Made by a program: the position numbers and the translations under genes. The notes below the pieces were generated by a model, which saw only the letters and a program-made list of their open reading frames with translations, did no database searches and had not been told where the DNA came from. Shown piece after piece: positions 9,487 through 17,664 of a stretch of DNA of 64,000 bases. Source of the DNA: Gordonia asplenii (GTDB lineage Bacteria > Actinomycetota > Actinomycetes > Mycobacteriales > Mycobacteriaceae); NCBI RefSeq assembly GCF_012933505.1, contig NZ_JABBNB010000035.1, forward strand, positions 1-64,000. Direction: 5' to 3'. The first letter of the stretch is position 1. Each line of letters starts with the position of its first letter.

Positions 9487-9523
9487 CTGCCGTGGGACCG
9501 CAAACGCTGCGGCCCCACGGCAG
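9487..9523 (-). terminator. Intercistronic hairpin between pstS and pstC
   Basis: CTGCCGTGGG pairs with CCCACGGCAG, then after one mismatch CCGCA pairs with TGCGG around a five-base loop. It lies 24 bp after the pstS stop. It is likely a partial terminator or a 3-prime stabiliser that lets the binding protein accumulate above the permease and ATPase, a common arrangement in binding-protein operons. Confidence 0.65.
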
Positions 9524-9546
9524 TCGTGGTCAAACCGACGCACGCC

Positions 9547-10617
9547 CTATTTCAGTGCGTCGACGGTGCCCTGGACGGTCGTCTTGTAGGCGTCCGGCAG
9601 CGGCACGTAGCCGATCCCGCTCAGTCCGTCCTGGCCCTTGTTCAGGATGGTGGTGAATGCGCTCTTCAACGACGCCGCGGTGTCGGAGTTCGAGTATCCG
9701 GTGCTGCAGACGATCTCGTAGGTGGTGAGCAGCAGCGGGTAGGCGCCGGGGGTCTTCGAGGCGAACAACTTGTCCGAGTCGACGACCAGGTCCTTACTGC
9801 CCGGGGTCTTGAAAGTCACGGCGTCGAGTGCCTTACCGGCCGACGTCGCGTCGAGCTTGACCGGGCCCGCGCCGAAGTCGATCGCGGCGACGCCCAGCTT
9901 GTTCTCGGTCGCGAAGCCCCACTCGACGTACGCGATGGAGCCGGGGGTCTTCTTCACGGTGTCGCCGACGCCGGTCGACTTGGCCGCGGCCGAGCCGCCG
10001 TTGCCCTTGAATTCCTTGCTGTGCTCGTACGGCCACGCCGCCGGTGCTGCCTTGCTGAGGAAGGCCTGGAAGTTGTCGGTGGTGCCGGAGCTGTCGCTGC
10101 GGTGCACCGGGTTGATCTTGGTGGCCGGCAGCTTGGCACCCGGATTCAGTGCGGCGATCGCCGGGTCGTTCCAGGTGGTGATCTTCGAGTTGAAGATCTC
10201 CGCCAGCACGGTCGGGTTGAGGTTGAGGTTCGACACACCGTCGACGTTGTAAGCGATCGCGACCGGTCCGGCGACCAGCGGGATGTGCCATGCGTCGTTG
10301 CCGCCGCAGCGGGTCTTGGCCTTGATGACCTCGTCCGGCTTCAGCGCGGAGTCCGAGCCGGCGAAGTCGACGTCGCTGGCCAGGAACTTCTTGATGCCGT
10401 CGCCCGAACCGCTGCCGGTGTAGTCGAGGACCACGCCGCCGTTGTCGGTGAGCACCTGGCCGAAGTGCTCCATCGCCTTCTGCTGGGCGGTCGAGCCTTC
10501 ACCGGTGATGGTCTGCGAGCTCGAGCTCGAGCCACCGCCACATGCGGAGACAGCCATGATCGCCGCGGCGCCTGCTACTGCGGCGCCGACCCGGATGCCA
10601 TTGCGCTTGATATTCAC
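9547..10617 (-). CDS. pstS: Periplasmic phosphate-binding lipoprotein PstS
   Basis: High-affinity phosphate receptor. The N-terminus MNIKRNGIRVGAAVAGAAAI is a lipoprotein signal, and the lipobox VSAC places the modified Cys at about residue 26, followed by a Gly/Ser tether. The phosphate-site segments are visible: ITGEGSTAQQKAM near the start, FAGSDSALKPDEV, and HRSDSSGTTDNFQAFL (serines and threonines that bind phosphate). At 356 aa it is family length. The start is GTG. It is first in the operon, behind a PHO-box-like array on the minus strand at 10684-10727. Confidence 0.95.
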   Translation of the reverse strand: MNIKRNGIRVGAAVAGAAAIMAVSACGGGSSSSSQTITGEGSTAQQKAMEHFGQVLTDNGGVVLDYTGSGSGDGIKKFLASDVDFAGSDSALKPDEVIKAKTRCGGNDAWHIPLVAGPVAIAYNVDGVSNLNLNPTVLAEIFNSKITTWNDPAIAALNPGAKLPATKINPVHRSDSSGTTDNFQAFLSKAAPAAWPYEHSKEFKGNGGSAAAKSTGVGDTVKKTPGSIAYVEWGFATENKLGVAAIDFGAGPVKLDATSAGKALDAVTFKTPGSKDLVVDSDKLFASKTPGAYPLLLTTYEIVCSTGYSNSDTAASLKSAFTTILNKGQDGLSGIGYVPLPDAYKTTVQGTVDALK

Positions 10618-10683
10618 GTCCCAGACTCGCTTTCGCTCAAAACTCCAACACTTGAAGTCTTCTCGATCAGCGACGCTATGGGT

Positions 10684-10727
10684 CAGTGGTGGACGTTCGG
10701 ACTCGACAAGGTGAACGCAGAGTTAAC
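10684..10727 (-). promoter_or_regulatory. PHO-box-like array upstream of pstS
   Basis: Read on the minus strand, units with an 11-bp period are GTTAACTCTGC, GTTCACCTTGT, CGAGTCCGAAC and GTCCACCACTG. The second matches GTTCACC exactly and the first and fourth differ at one or two positions. The 11-bp phasing is that of actinobacterial PhoP/RegX3-type operators. The array lies about 70-110 bp before the pstS start. Together with the similar pair at phoU it suggests common phosphate-starvation control. Confidence 0.55.
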
Positions 10728-10788
10728 TGACGCGGTCCGGCGGGCGCAATGTGACCAATATCCCCCGTGGAAGCGACCTGCGGTGAAA

Positions 10789-11676
10789 CTATGCGCGGCC
10801 GTAAGCGACGTCGATGGCATACCGACCGAAGCCGAGTCGCTCATAAGTGTGCAGGGCTGCGGTGTTGTCGCCTTCGACGTACAGATTGCATTCGGCGACG
10901 AGCGGATCGAGGTAGTGCAGCCCGGCCAGCGTCAGGTAACGCCCGAGTCCGCGGCCCTGGGCGGCGGGGTCGACGCCGACGATGTACACCTCACCGAGGT
11001 CGGGTCCGTGGATCTTGGTCCAGTGGAAGCCGAGGAGGTGACCGGGTGCCGCTGCGTCGTAAGCGAGGAACAGTCCGGCCTCGTCGAACCAGTCGGAGCC
11101 GGTGCGCGCGGCGATGTCGTCGAGGGTCCATCCGCCCTGCTCGGGATGCCAGTCGAAGGCCGCGTTGTTGACGCGCAGGATCTCGGCGTCGTCCTCGGCC
11201 CCGGAATAGGTACGCACGATGATGTCGTCGCGCTGCGGCAACTCGGGGAGGTCGGCGCCGTCGAGGGGACGTCGGAGCTGCAGCAACGTGCGCGTCGCGG
11301 ACAATCCGTTCGACGCCGCGAGCGCCGCCGCGGCGGGCAGGTCGCCGTGTGCCCACAGCCGGACATCCGGAAATGCTTCGACGACGGCGGTAACCAGCGC
11401 CGACCCGACGCCCCGACGTCGACGATCCGGGTCCACCACTAGTTCGGCCATCGACGGCTCGTCGTCGCGGCCGGGCAGCACATTCGCGTAACCGGAAATC
11501 GAATCGTCGTCGGAGGCGAGGAAATGCTCGACGTCGGGTGCCCCGTGGGCGACGGCGAGTACCGCCTGCTCCGACAGCGCGGCCACCCCGTCCGCCTCTG
11601 CGGCGGCACCGAGAATCTGCGCGACGGCGTGCCGCTGCTGCGCGTCAAGGACCGACAGTCGTGCCACCTCGGTCAT
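10789..11676 (-). CDS. mshD: Mycothiol synthase
   Basis: Acetylates Cys-GlcN-Ins with acetyl-CoA, the last step of mycothiol synthesis. The 295-aa protein carries two tandem GNAT folds. The N-terminal one shows [17 protein letters not shown]. The active C-terminal one shows [20 protein letters not shown] with the acetyl-CoA pyrophosphate loop QGRGLG, then [20 protein letters not shown]. Its ATG overlaps the glnR stop by four bases, so glnR and mshD form an operon, as do Rv0818-Rv0819. Mycothiol from this pathway would serve the maleylpyruvate isomerase at 33194-33910. Confidence 0.95.
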   Translation of the reverse strand: MTEVARLSVLDAQQRHAVAQILGAAAEADGVAALSEQAVLAVAHGAPDVEHFLASDDDSISGYANVLPGRDDEPSMAELVVDPDRRRRGVGSALVTAVVEAFPDVRLWAHGDLPAAAALAASNGLSATRTLLQLRRPLDGADLPELPQRDDIIVRTYSGAEDDAEILRVNNAAFDWHPEQGGWTLDDIAARTGSDWFDEAGLFLAYDAAAPGHLLGFHWTKIHGPDLGEVYIVGVDPAAQGRGLGRYLTLAGLHYLDPLVAECNLYVEGDNTAALHTYERLGFGRYAIDVAYGRA

Positions 11677-12428
11677 TCGACCGCCTCCTCCACCAGATCA
11701 AAGTCGTCGGCGTCGCCGACATCCGCTGCGTCGGGACCGGATTCGTCGGACGCTCGGGATCGCCCGACCGGCCGTACCGCCTTGTAGCCGACGTTGCGTA
11801 CGGTGCCGATCAACGATTCGTGGTCGCCGCCGAGTTTCGCGCGCAGGCGTCGAACGTGGACGTCGACGGTGCGCGTGCCACCGAAGAAATCGTAGCCCCA
11901 GACTTCCTGGAGCAGTTGGGCACGGGTGAAGACGCGACCCGCGTTCTGCGCGAGATATTTGAGGAGTTCGAATTCCTTGTAGGTCAGGTCCATCGGTTTG
12001 CCGCGCAGCCGGGCGGTGTAGGTGTCTTCGTCGATGACGAGTTCACCGAGCGAGATGGTCGACCCCGACTCGGCGGCGTCGCCCGCCCGCGCCCGTACGG
12101 CGAGCAACCGTAGTCGAGCGTCGAGTTCGGCGGGACCGATGCCCGCCAGTAGGAAGTCGTCGAGGTCCCAGTCGGCGTTGACCGCCACCAGGCCGCCCTC
12201 GGTGAGCACCGCGACGACGGGGATCGACCCCGTGCTGCCCAGCAGCCGGCACAGGCCGCGCGCCGCGGCGAGGTCGGTGCGGGCGTCGACGATCACCGCT
12301 TCGGCAGAGCCGGTCGCCATCAGCGACGACACTTCGGCCGGTGCGACGCGCACACCGTGAGCCAGCAGGGACAGCGACGGCAGTACCGCGTCGGCATTGG
12401 CTTCGCTCGTCAGAATTACGAGATCCAC
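11673..12428 (-). CDS. glnR: OmpR-type nitrogen regulator GlnR
   Basis: Orphan response regulator of nitrogen metabolism in actinobacteria. The start is the second of two nearby GTG codons (12428), preceded by GGAG; it gives [19 protein letters not shown], which aligns with known GlnR N-termini. Residues 1-110 form an atypical receiver with the GlnR signature [20 protein letters not shown]. The C-terminal winged helix (about 130-225) has the recognition segment [18 protein letters not shown] and the wing [12 protein letters not shown] charged tail of about 25 residues follows. No cognate kinase lies nearby, consistent with phosphorylation-independent GlnR proteins. It is upstream of and coupled to mshD. 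Confidence 0.9.
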   Translation of the reverse strand: MDLVILTSEANADAVLPSLSLLAHGVRVAPAEVSSLMATGSAEAVIVDARTDLAAARGLCRLLGSTGSIPVVAVLTEGGLVAVNADWDLDDFLLAGIGPAELDARLRLLAVRARAGDAAESGSTISLGELVIDEDTYTARLRGKPMDLTYKEFELLKYLAQNAGRVFTRAQLLQEVWGYDFFGGTRTVDVHVRRLRAKLGGDHESLIGTVRNVGYKAVRPVGRSRASDESGPDAADVGDADDFDLVEEAVE

Positions 12429-12544
12429 ACCCACTCCGATCGGAATAGCGGCCCATCACGGGCCTGAGTCATATCAACGCACAAAACTGAGTCGACGTTG
12501 ACTCGGCGGGGTTCACACAGTGTGTCGGTGTAAGAATAGCCCGG

Positions 12545-13486
12545 ATGCCGCCCGCCGAAAGCAACCCACCGACCCAAGCGCCGTCGACGACCCCGCGCGA
12601 CCAGCCTGAATCAGGCGCGCCGCGGCTGCGTCGGGCTTTCGTCATCATTGCGGCGGCGGTCGTAGTAGCCGTCGTCGCGGCGTTCGTCGTCGACACCGGG
12701 CTGGGCGCTCGCGGCGAGAGCCGACTGTCGCATTCGCTGCAGACCTCCCCACGACTGGAGTTCGCCCCCGAGGTCACCTTCGGCGGATTCCCGTTCGTCA
12801 CCCACGCCGCAGCCGGAGACTTCACCTCGCTCACCGTCACGGCGCGTGGCGTCGCTCTCCCGCGAGCCGGATCGGCCGCGTGCCGCGCCACCCAATGCTG
12901 GGCCGAACTCGGCGTCAACGCCACCGGCGTGCGAACCGGCGCCGACGCATGGTCGTTGTCCCCCGACGCGGCGCTGTCGCTCGACGCCGTGACCGCCTAC
13001 GCCAAGCTGGACTCGGTCAACCTGGGCCGAATGCTCGACCTCACCGACCTCTCGGTGAATACGCCTGCGCCACAAGGCAAGGCGGGCGGCGGGGGCCCAG
13101 GCGACGGACTCCTCGAGCGCACGTCGGGGGTGCTGCTGACCGGTACAGTCGCGCTGCCGCCCGACGCCGCCACCACATCGTCGGTGCCACCGTCGGCGTC
13201 GAAGTACACCGGCCCCAAGGTTCGGGTCAGCGTCACCGTCGATCTGTCCGTCCGCGCCGACTCCCTGATCCTCACGCCGACGGACTTCTACGACGGCCCC
13301 GAGGAACACGCGTCCGACGACGTCCCCACGCAGTACCGCGCCGCGGTACTGCGACGCTTCGGCGCCGCGGTGCCGATGCCACCACTGCCGTGGGGAGTGA
13401 ACCCGACCTCGGCAAACAGCGCGGGCAGCGATGTACTGATCAAGGGATCGGCGACCGCGCGCGTAGTTCGGGTGGATCAGTTCTAG
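12545..13486 (+). CDS. lmeA: LmeA family lipomannan elongation factor (DUF2993)
   Basis: Membrane-anchored envelope protein of 313 aa. A cytoplasmic N-terminus is followed by one signal-anchor helix at about residues 34-57 (FVIIAAAVVVAVVAAFVVDT). The DUF2993 domain then follows with EVTFGGFPFVTHAAAGDFTS and a Pro/Gly-rich insert. LmeA (Rv0817c) supports mannan elongation in lipomannan and lipoarabinomannan. The synteny (divergent from glnR-mshD, upstream of cysA2) matches Rv0817c exactly. Only the fold and synteny are visible here; the function is inferred from that family. Confidence 0.85.
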   Translation: MPPAESNPPTQAPSTTPRDQPESGAPRLRRAFVIIAAAVVVAVVAAFVVDTGLGARGESRLSHSLQTSPRLEFAPEVTFGGFPFVTHAAAGDFTSLTVTARGVALPRAGSAACRATQCWAELGVNATGVRTGADAWSLSPDAALSLDAVTAYAKLDSVNLGRMLDLTDLSVNTPAPQGKAGGGGPGDGLLERTSGVLLTGTVALPPDAATTSSVPPSASKYTGPKVRVSVTVDLSVRADSLILTPTDFYDGPEEHASDDVPTQYRAAVLRRFGAAVPMPPLPWGVNPTSANSAGSDVLIKGSATARVVRVDQF

Positions 13487-13930
13487 CCCGTTCTAGCCCC
13501 ACCCGCCGGTTGGGAGCCGGGACGAAGCGCTAGCGCAGACCCGCGTCGAAACCACGCACGACAAAGGCACCAACGCGACCAAACAGCCTGCACCAGTTGA
13601 TATTTCGCTACCGCGCTGTTGCACTCAGCTGGTCGCGGCCTGCTGGCAACGAATAGGTACACAGACCACGGAACATGAAGCGTCACGCTCCAGCATCGGA
13701 CGCCGCACTCGACGCCGCTCGACGATCATTCGGTGTCCCATCGAGGCCGATCCGCGCACCGCCGAGGAACATCACCCACGCCGTTGCGGCACGATTCGAC
13801 CCACGAGACCAAGAAAGTCGCGCCGCCGGGGCGATAGCGGAAGCCGTTGCCGCACAGGTTGTTTCAGGCCAGCTTCGACAGCAGGACGGCCAGTACCGCG
13901 CCCCGGCCGATTCAGATCACCGACCTGTTG
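13487..13930. other. Gene-free spacer after lmeA with a degenerate repeat
   Basis: I see no convincing gene here. A degenerate copy of the dispersed repeat lies at about 13500-13552 (CCGGTTGGGAGCC ... GAAGCGCTAGCG ... GTCGAAACC). It is followed by ACCACGCACGACAAAGGC, which recurs with one change near 33990 upstream of another palindromic repeat. A 96-codon frame in this stretch has no family resemblance. The thiX-like gene found here in M. tuberculosis is absent. Confidence 0.5.
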
Positions 13931-13936
13931 TATCCT
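13931..13936 (+). promoter_or_regulatory. Leaderless -10 promoter of the cysteine leader peptide
   Basis: TATCCT matches TANNNT and is followed by exactly seven bases and then the ATG at 13944. The transcript would begin at the A of the start codon. There is no ribosome binding site, as expected for leaderless translation. Confidence 0.65.
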
Positions 13937-13943
13937 TTCAGCC

Positions 13944-14024
13944 ATGCAACCGTGCCGTGAGTTGATGCTCACCCGCCGCCGCGCCATCGACTTCTGTCGT
14001 GTCGCCAACTGTTGCTGTCGGTAA
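13944..14024 (+). CDS. Polycysteine leader peptide, 26 aa (cysteine attenuator sORF)
   Basis: ATG 13944 to TAA 14022-14024 encodes MQPCRELMLTRRRAIDFCRV followed by ANCCCR. It contains five cysteines, three of them consecutive next to the stop. The leaderless TATCCT promoter lies seven bases upstream. Leaderless polycysteine sORFs ahead of sulfur-assimilation genes act as cysteine-responsive attenuators in mycobacteria: ribosomes stalling at Cys codons change the downstream RNA fold. The next gene, cysA2, starts 192 bp later. Overlapping hairpins follow the stop, so the same mechanism is the simplest reading. Confidence 0.75.
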   Translation: MQPCRELMLTRRRAIDFCRVANCCCR

Positions 14025-14029
14025 ACGAC

Positions 14030-14063
14030 GGTCGCCGCTACCGCGACCATCTTTGATGGCGGT
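14030..14063 (+). promoter_or_regulatory. Candidate attenuator hairpins downstream of the polycysteine sORF
   Basis: GGTCGC (14030-14035) can pair with GCGACC (14043-14048). Alternatively ACCG..CCATC (14040-14051) can pair with GATGGCGGT around a TTT loop. The two stems share bases and so exclude each other. They begin six bases after the sORF stop, so ribosome position on the Cys codons could choose between them. No energy calculation was done. Confidence 0.4.
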
Positions 14064-14216
14064 ACCGCACAAATCCTCCTGACAGGCATTTCTGCACGTC
14101 TTCTGCTGTGCGCGCCGTCCATCACACTCCCCAGATGATCCGTGCGGTCACCTCGACCGTCGTCATCTATCCCCGTATGACGGAAAATCCGAAACACCTT
14201 TCGAAAGGGAGCCATC

Positions 14217-15050
14217 ATGGCACGTTCCGACGTCCTGGTCAGCACCGAATGGGCTGAACAGAACCTCAACGCCGACAACACCGTGTTCGTCGAGGTCGAC
14301 GAAGACACCACCGCCTACGACGGCGGGCACATCGCCGGCGCCATCAAGCTCGACTGGAAGTCCGACCTGCAGGACCCGGTCCGCCGCGACTTCATCGACG
14401 CCGATCACTTCAGCAAGCTGCTCTCCGAGCGCGGCGTCGCCAACGACGACACCGTGATCCTCTACGGCGGCAACAACAACTGGTTCGCCGCGTACGCCTA
14501 CTGGTACTTCAAGCTGTACGGCCACAACGACGTCAAGCTCATCGACGGCGGCCGCAAGAAGTGGGAGCTCGACGGACGCCCGCTGAGCACCGAAACCGTC
14601 ACCCGCGCGGCCACTGAATACAAGGCGGCAGCCGCCGACAACAGCATCCGCGCATTCCGCGACGAGGTCGTCGCCGCAATCGGCAACAAGAACCTCGTCG
14701 ACGTGCGCAGCCCTGACGAGTTCTCCGGCAAGATCCTCGCGCCGGCCCACCTCCCGCAGGAGCAGAGCCAGCGCCCCGGTCACATCACCGGCGCCATCAA
14801 CGTGCCGTGGAGCAAGGCCGCCAACGAAGACGGCACTTTCCGCAGCGACGAAGAGCTCACCGAGCTCTACAAGGATGCCGGCCTCGACGGCGAGAAGGAG
14901 ACCATCGCCTACTGCCGCATCGGCGAGCGCTCGAGCCACACCTGGTTCGTGCTGCAGGAGATCCTCGGCCACCAGAACGTCAAGAACTACGACGGCAGCT
15001 GGACCGAATACGGTTCGCTGATCGGCGTGCCGATCGAGTTGGGAGAATAA
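14217..15050 (+). CDS. cysA2: Thiosulfate sulfurtransferase (CysA2-type rhodanese)
   Basis: Transfers sulfane sulfur from thiosulfate to thiol acceptors. The 277-aa protein has two rhodanese domains. The inactive N-terminal one contains GGHIAGAIKLDWKSDLQDP and YGGNNNWFAAYAYW. The catalytic one contains NLVDVRSPDEFSGKI and the active-site loop CRIGERSSHTW with nucleophile Cys233. Length and motif match CysA2/CysA3 of M. tuberculosis. GAAAGGGAG lies just upstream of the ATG. sseC starts six bases after the stop. Expression is probably controlled by the polycysteine leader upstream. Confidence 0.95.
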   Translation: MARSDVLVSTEWAEQNLNADNTVFVEVDEDTTAYDGGHIAGAIKLDWKSDLQDPVRRDFIDADHFSKLLSERGVANDDTVILYGGNNNWFAAYAYWYFKLYGHNDVKLIDGGRKKWELDGRPLSTETVTRAATEYKAAAADNSIRAFRDEVVAAIGNKNLVDVRSPDEFSGKILAPAHLPQEQSQRPGHITGAINVPWSKAANEDGTFRSDEELTELYKDAGLDGEKETIAYCRIGERSSHTWFVLQEILGHQNVKNYDGSWTEYGSLIGVPIELGE

Positions 15051-15056
15051 GAAATC

Positions 15057-15362
15057 ATGTGTGCTGCACCCAAGCAGGGACAGGCGTTGCCCGCGGGCGT
15101 TGACGTCGAGAAGGAAACCGTGCTGACCGGTCAGGTCACCGACGGCTCGGGTGCACCGGTCGCCGGTGCGTTCGTCCGGCTGCTCGACTCGACCGGCGAG
15201 TTCACCGCGGAGGTAGTCGCCAGCCCCACCGGAGACTTCCGGTTCTTCGCCGCCCCCGGCACCTGGACTCTGCGTGCACTGTCCTCGGTCGGCAACGGAG
15301 ACGTGACCGTCAGCCCCGAGGGCCCCGGAGTCCACCAGCACGACGTCATCGTCGCGAAGTGA
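15057..15362 (+). CDS. sseC: DUF1416 protein SseC
   Basis: Small 101-aa protein beginning MCAAPKQGQALPAGVDVEKE. The body is a single carboxypeptidase-regulatory or Cna-B-like beta-sandwich: VLTGQVTDGSGAPVAGAFVR, then LRALSSVGNGDVTVSPEG. DUF1416 proteins always follow cysA2-type rhodaneses in actinobacteria and are annotated sseC in mycobacteria. The conserved Cys2 next to the start may accept sulfur from the rhodanese (inference). It is co-transcribed with cysA2 (six-base gap). Confidence 0.88.
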   Translation: MCAAPKQGQALPAGVDVEKETVLTGQVTDGSGAPVAGAFVRLLDSTGEFTAEVVASPTGDFRFFAAPGTWTLRALSSVGNGDVTVSPEGPGVHQHDVIVAK

Positions 15363-15782
15363 TTCGCTGCGAATCGATTGCTGCCACCCAGGAGCGAATC
15401 ACGCGAGCGACAGACATGACCGTCGCGAAGTAGGCTCCGCGCGGAGCGATTCCGCACCCGACGACCCCGTCACGCGAACGCGTGGCGGGGTCGTCTTGAA
15501 TGACCGGCCGAAGTACTGATGACCTGCAATACCCCGCACCCACGCCGCTCCCCGAGTGCCGAAGCGAGCTCGCGAGCTTCGGTGTAACGAGGGGCCGGTG
15601 AGATAAAAGACCAACGCACACAACGCATCTCGACCAGCAAACGCGATGAACGCCGATTCCCCAGCACCGGCCCGTACTCGATGGCCGCGGGATTCCCGCC
15701 GCACGAGCCGCCCAGCGCGCCAAGACATCCCGCGCAGCGTATCCGTGCACGGATCGCACCCATCCCATCGCGGAATCCAGGC
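15363..15782. repeat. Spacer with a CCGAGTGCCGAAGC repeat
   Basis: No gene is supported between sseC and the ROK kinase, which converge. At 15552-15592 lies CCGAGTGCCGAAGCGAGCTC followed by GCGAGCTTCGGTGTAACGAGG, a palindromic unit in which CCGAAGC pairs with GCTTCGG. Almost the same unit recurs at about 47022-47063 and 62520-62567, in each case between genes. A terminator hairpin lies at 15460-15495. Confidence 0.7.
15460..15495. terminator. Terminator hairpin after cysA2-sseC
   Basis: GACGACCCCGTCACGCG and CGCGTGGCGGGGTCGTC form a 17-bp stem with one G-T type mismatch and a minimal AA centre, followed by TTGAAT. It probably ends the cysA2-sseC transcript and may also serve the converging ROK operon. 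Confidence 0.65.
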
Positions 15783-16667
15783 TCAACCACCAGCGTGCTC
15801 AACGCGGGGCAACACCAGCGCCGCCGCGCCGATCGCGCCGGCCAGGTTGCCGAGTGTTCCCGCTCGGATCGACGGATCCCAGGCGTAGTCGGCCGAACGC
15901 ATCAATCGGCGCAGCAGGGGCGCACGGTACAGGTCGAGATACTGGGCAACCGATCCGCCTATCACCACTTCGTCGGGATGGAAGGCGCTGATCAGTGTCT
16001 CGAGGCCTGCTCCGACATGTGTCCCATAGGTCTCGAACAGCCGTAGGGCTGCGGAGTCTCCGCTTCGCGCGGCTGCCGCGGCGTCGTCGCGCCGCCCGCC
16101 CGTCGACCCATCCAGGCTGGTTCTCGACGCCAACTGTTCCCAGCACGTGGGTAACCCGCAATAGCACGGCGCCGCAGGGCCGTCCACCGCGATGTGGCCG
16201 AGTTCCGGGTGCGCACCGTCGGCCGCACGAAACGGCGCGCCGTCGACGAGCATCGTCACCCCGACGCCGGTGCCGAGGGTGACCATCAGCATTGCGCGAC
16301 TTCCCGCGCCCGCACCGAACCGTTGCTCGCCGATGGCCGCGGTCGCCGCGTCGTTGTCGATCCGGCAGTCGACGCCGAATGCGTCGGCGATCAGACCGGT
16401 GATCTGCAGTTCGCTGTACGCGGGCAGCGTCGCGCGATTGTGGATGATCCCGTCGGAGTCCACCGGTCCGCTCGCACCGATGCCGACGCCGCCCACCGGT
16501 TCGTCACCCACCAGCGCGGCCAGCGAATCGATAAGTGCGGCAACGGCTTGCGTGCTGTCGTCGTGCCGAGTGGGTGCGGTGGTGTCACCGACGACCCGAC
16601 CCGCTCCGTCGAGTGCGACGATGCGGGTGCCGGTACCACCGAGGTCGACGCCGAGATACCGGCTCAT
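15783..16667 (-). CDS. ROK family sugar kinase
   Basis: ATP-dependent sugar or amino-sugar kinase of 294 aa. The N-terminal phosphate-binding loop is GVDLGGTGTRIVALDGAGRV. The sugar site is visible as NDAATAAIGEQRFG and TLGTGVG, and ELGH leads to the zinc motif CYCGLPTCWEQLAS. The ROK C-terminal helix includes HPDEVVIGGS. Last gene of an operon with an SIS protein (4-bp ATGA overlap), GMC oxidoreductase, DeoR regulator and APC permease. The substrate cannot be read from sequence; in this context a phosphorylated amino-sugar or glycated amine is the best guess. Confidence 0.85.
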   Translation of the reverse strand: MSRYLGVDLGGTGTRIVALDGAGRVVGDTTAPTRHDDSTQAVAALIDSLAALVGDEPVGGVGIGASGPVDSDGIIHNRATLPAYSELQITGLIADAFGVDCRIDNDAATAAIGEQRFGAGAGSRAMLMVTLGTGVGVTMLVDGAPFRAADGAHPELGHIAVDGPAAPCYCGLPTCWEQLASRTSLDGSTGGRRDDAAAAARSGDSAALRLFETYGTHVGAGLETLISAFHPDEVVIGGSVAQYLDLYRAPLLRRLMRSADYAWDPSIRAGTLGNLAGAIGAAALVLPRVEHAGG

Positions 16668-17653
16668 AGTGACGACGTCACCTTCGAGCCGTAGGCGAAG
16701 GCGCCCGGTGTGATGCCCCGCCCCCGTGCGACGGCGACCGTCAGATGCTGGGCGACCAGCGCGCCGTGCACGAGCTGCGCGAGAGGTGTCGACGGCCCGG
16801 AGATCCGGTGCGTAGCAGACTCGCCTGCGCCAACGGAGACGACCGTCGATCCGGTGGCCAGCAGGTCCTCGGCGAGCTGGCGCGCGGACGGGGTCACCGA
16901 CGCTCCGTCGAAGAGCACCGCGGTGAGTCCAGGACCGGCCAATTCCAGTGGGCCATGCCGAAATTGGCCCCCGGCGTAGCCGTCCGAGGGGATCTTTGCT
17001 CCCTCCTTGGTGATGAGCCCGGAGTACAACGACGTCGCGGCATGATCACCGAAACCGATGTACGCAAGTCGCGCACCCGGCACGGCGATGTCGGCGGCGA
17101 CGGCGCCCAGGAAGTCGGGCACCGTGAAATCGGCCACGGCCGCGAGCGCAGCGGTCGGGTCAGTCGCCGACGAGTTCGTTATCATATCGGCGATAACCTG
17201 TTGCGCAGCAAGGGTATTCAGGTAACTCTTGGTGCTCACGGTGGCTTCCGGTCCGCTGCACAGGTCGATCACGACGTCGCTGCGCCGACCCAGCGGGCTG
17301 TCGGCACCGTTGGTGACGCCGACGATCGCGGCCGGACTACAGTCGGCCAACAAGGCCACGACTTCGCCGCTCGCCCCGGACTGCGACGTCGCGATCAGCA
17401 GCGTGCCGGGCGTGACGAGTTCGGGGGCGTCGAGCAGTTGGCCGCTGTCGATCCACCACGCGGGACGGCCGGTGGCGACGATCCGTCGCCAGGTCCCGAT
17501 CGCGGCGAAGTGCGACGATCCCATGCCGGTCAACACGATTCGGTCGTACTGGCCCGTGAGAACGCTGCCGAGGCCCTCGGGGATCGGTGTCGCGACGAAA
17601 GTTGCGAGTGCCTCCGGTTGGGCGGCGATGTCGAGTTCGAAGGGGGTAGTCAT
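16664..17653 (-). CDS. SIS-domain sugar-phosphate isomerase/deglycase-like protein
   Basis: The 329-aa protein has two SIS domains. The first shows VLTGMGSSHFAAIGTWRRI and ATSQSGASGEV, the Ser/Thr-rich sugar-phosphate loop. The second shows YIGFGDHAATSLYSGLITKE and GGQFRHGPLELAG, which corresponds to the KHGP segment of GlmS-type isomerases. There is no glutaminase domain, so it is not GlmS itself. The family includes fructosamine-6-phosphate deglycases and AgaS deaminases. ATG 17653 is chosen because GAGGA lies eight bases upstream; an earlier GTG lacks one. It overlaps the ROK kinase gene. Confidence 0.82.
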   Translation of the reverse strand: MTTPFELDIAAQPEALATFVATPIPEGLGSVLTGQYDRIVLTGMGSSHFAAIGTWRRIVATGRPAWWIDSGQLLDAPELVTPGTLLIATSQSGASGEVVALLADCSPAAIVGVTNGADSPLGRRSDVVIDLCSGPEATVSTKSYLNTLAAQQVIADMITNSSATDPTAALAAVADFTVPDFLGAVAADIAVPGARLAYIGFGDHAATSLYSGLITKEGAKIPSDGYAGGQFRHGPLELAGPGLTAVLFDGASVTPSARQLAEDLLATGSTVVSVGAGESATHRISGPSTPLAQLVHGALVAQHLTVAVARGRGITPGAFAYGSKVTSSL

Positions 17654-17664
17654 CTGTTGGTTCC

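Noticed and set aside
9475-11442. 655-codon plus-strand frame opposite pstS and mshD
   Set aside because: It is antisense to two well-supported genes, and its composition (Val/Arg/Gly/His) is that of a GC-skew shadow frame.
13675-13965. 96-codon plus-strand frame before the polycysteine sORF
   Set aside because: It runs over the sORF promoter and start in another frame and has no ribosome binding site or recognisable domain.
14163-15341. 392-codon minus-strand frame antisense to cysA2-sseC
   Set aside because: The plus-strand rhodanese with an intact CRIGERSS active site is certain; the antisense frame has no motif.
16664-17653. GlmS glucosamine-6-phosphate synthase
   Set aside because: Only SIS domains are present; the N-terminal glutaminase domain with catalytic Cys is missing, and the context is catabolic.
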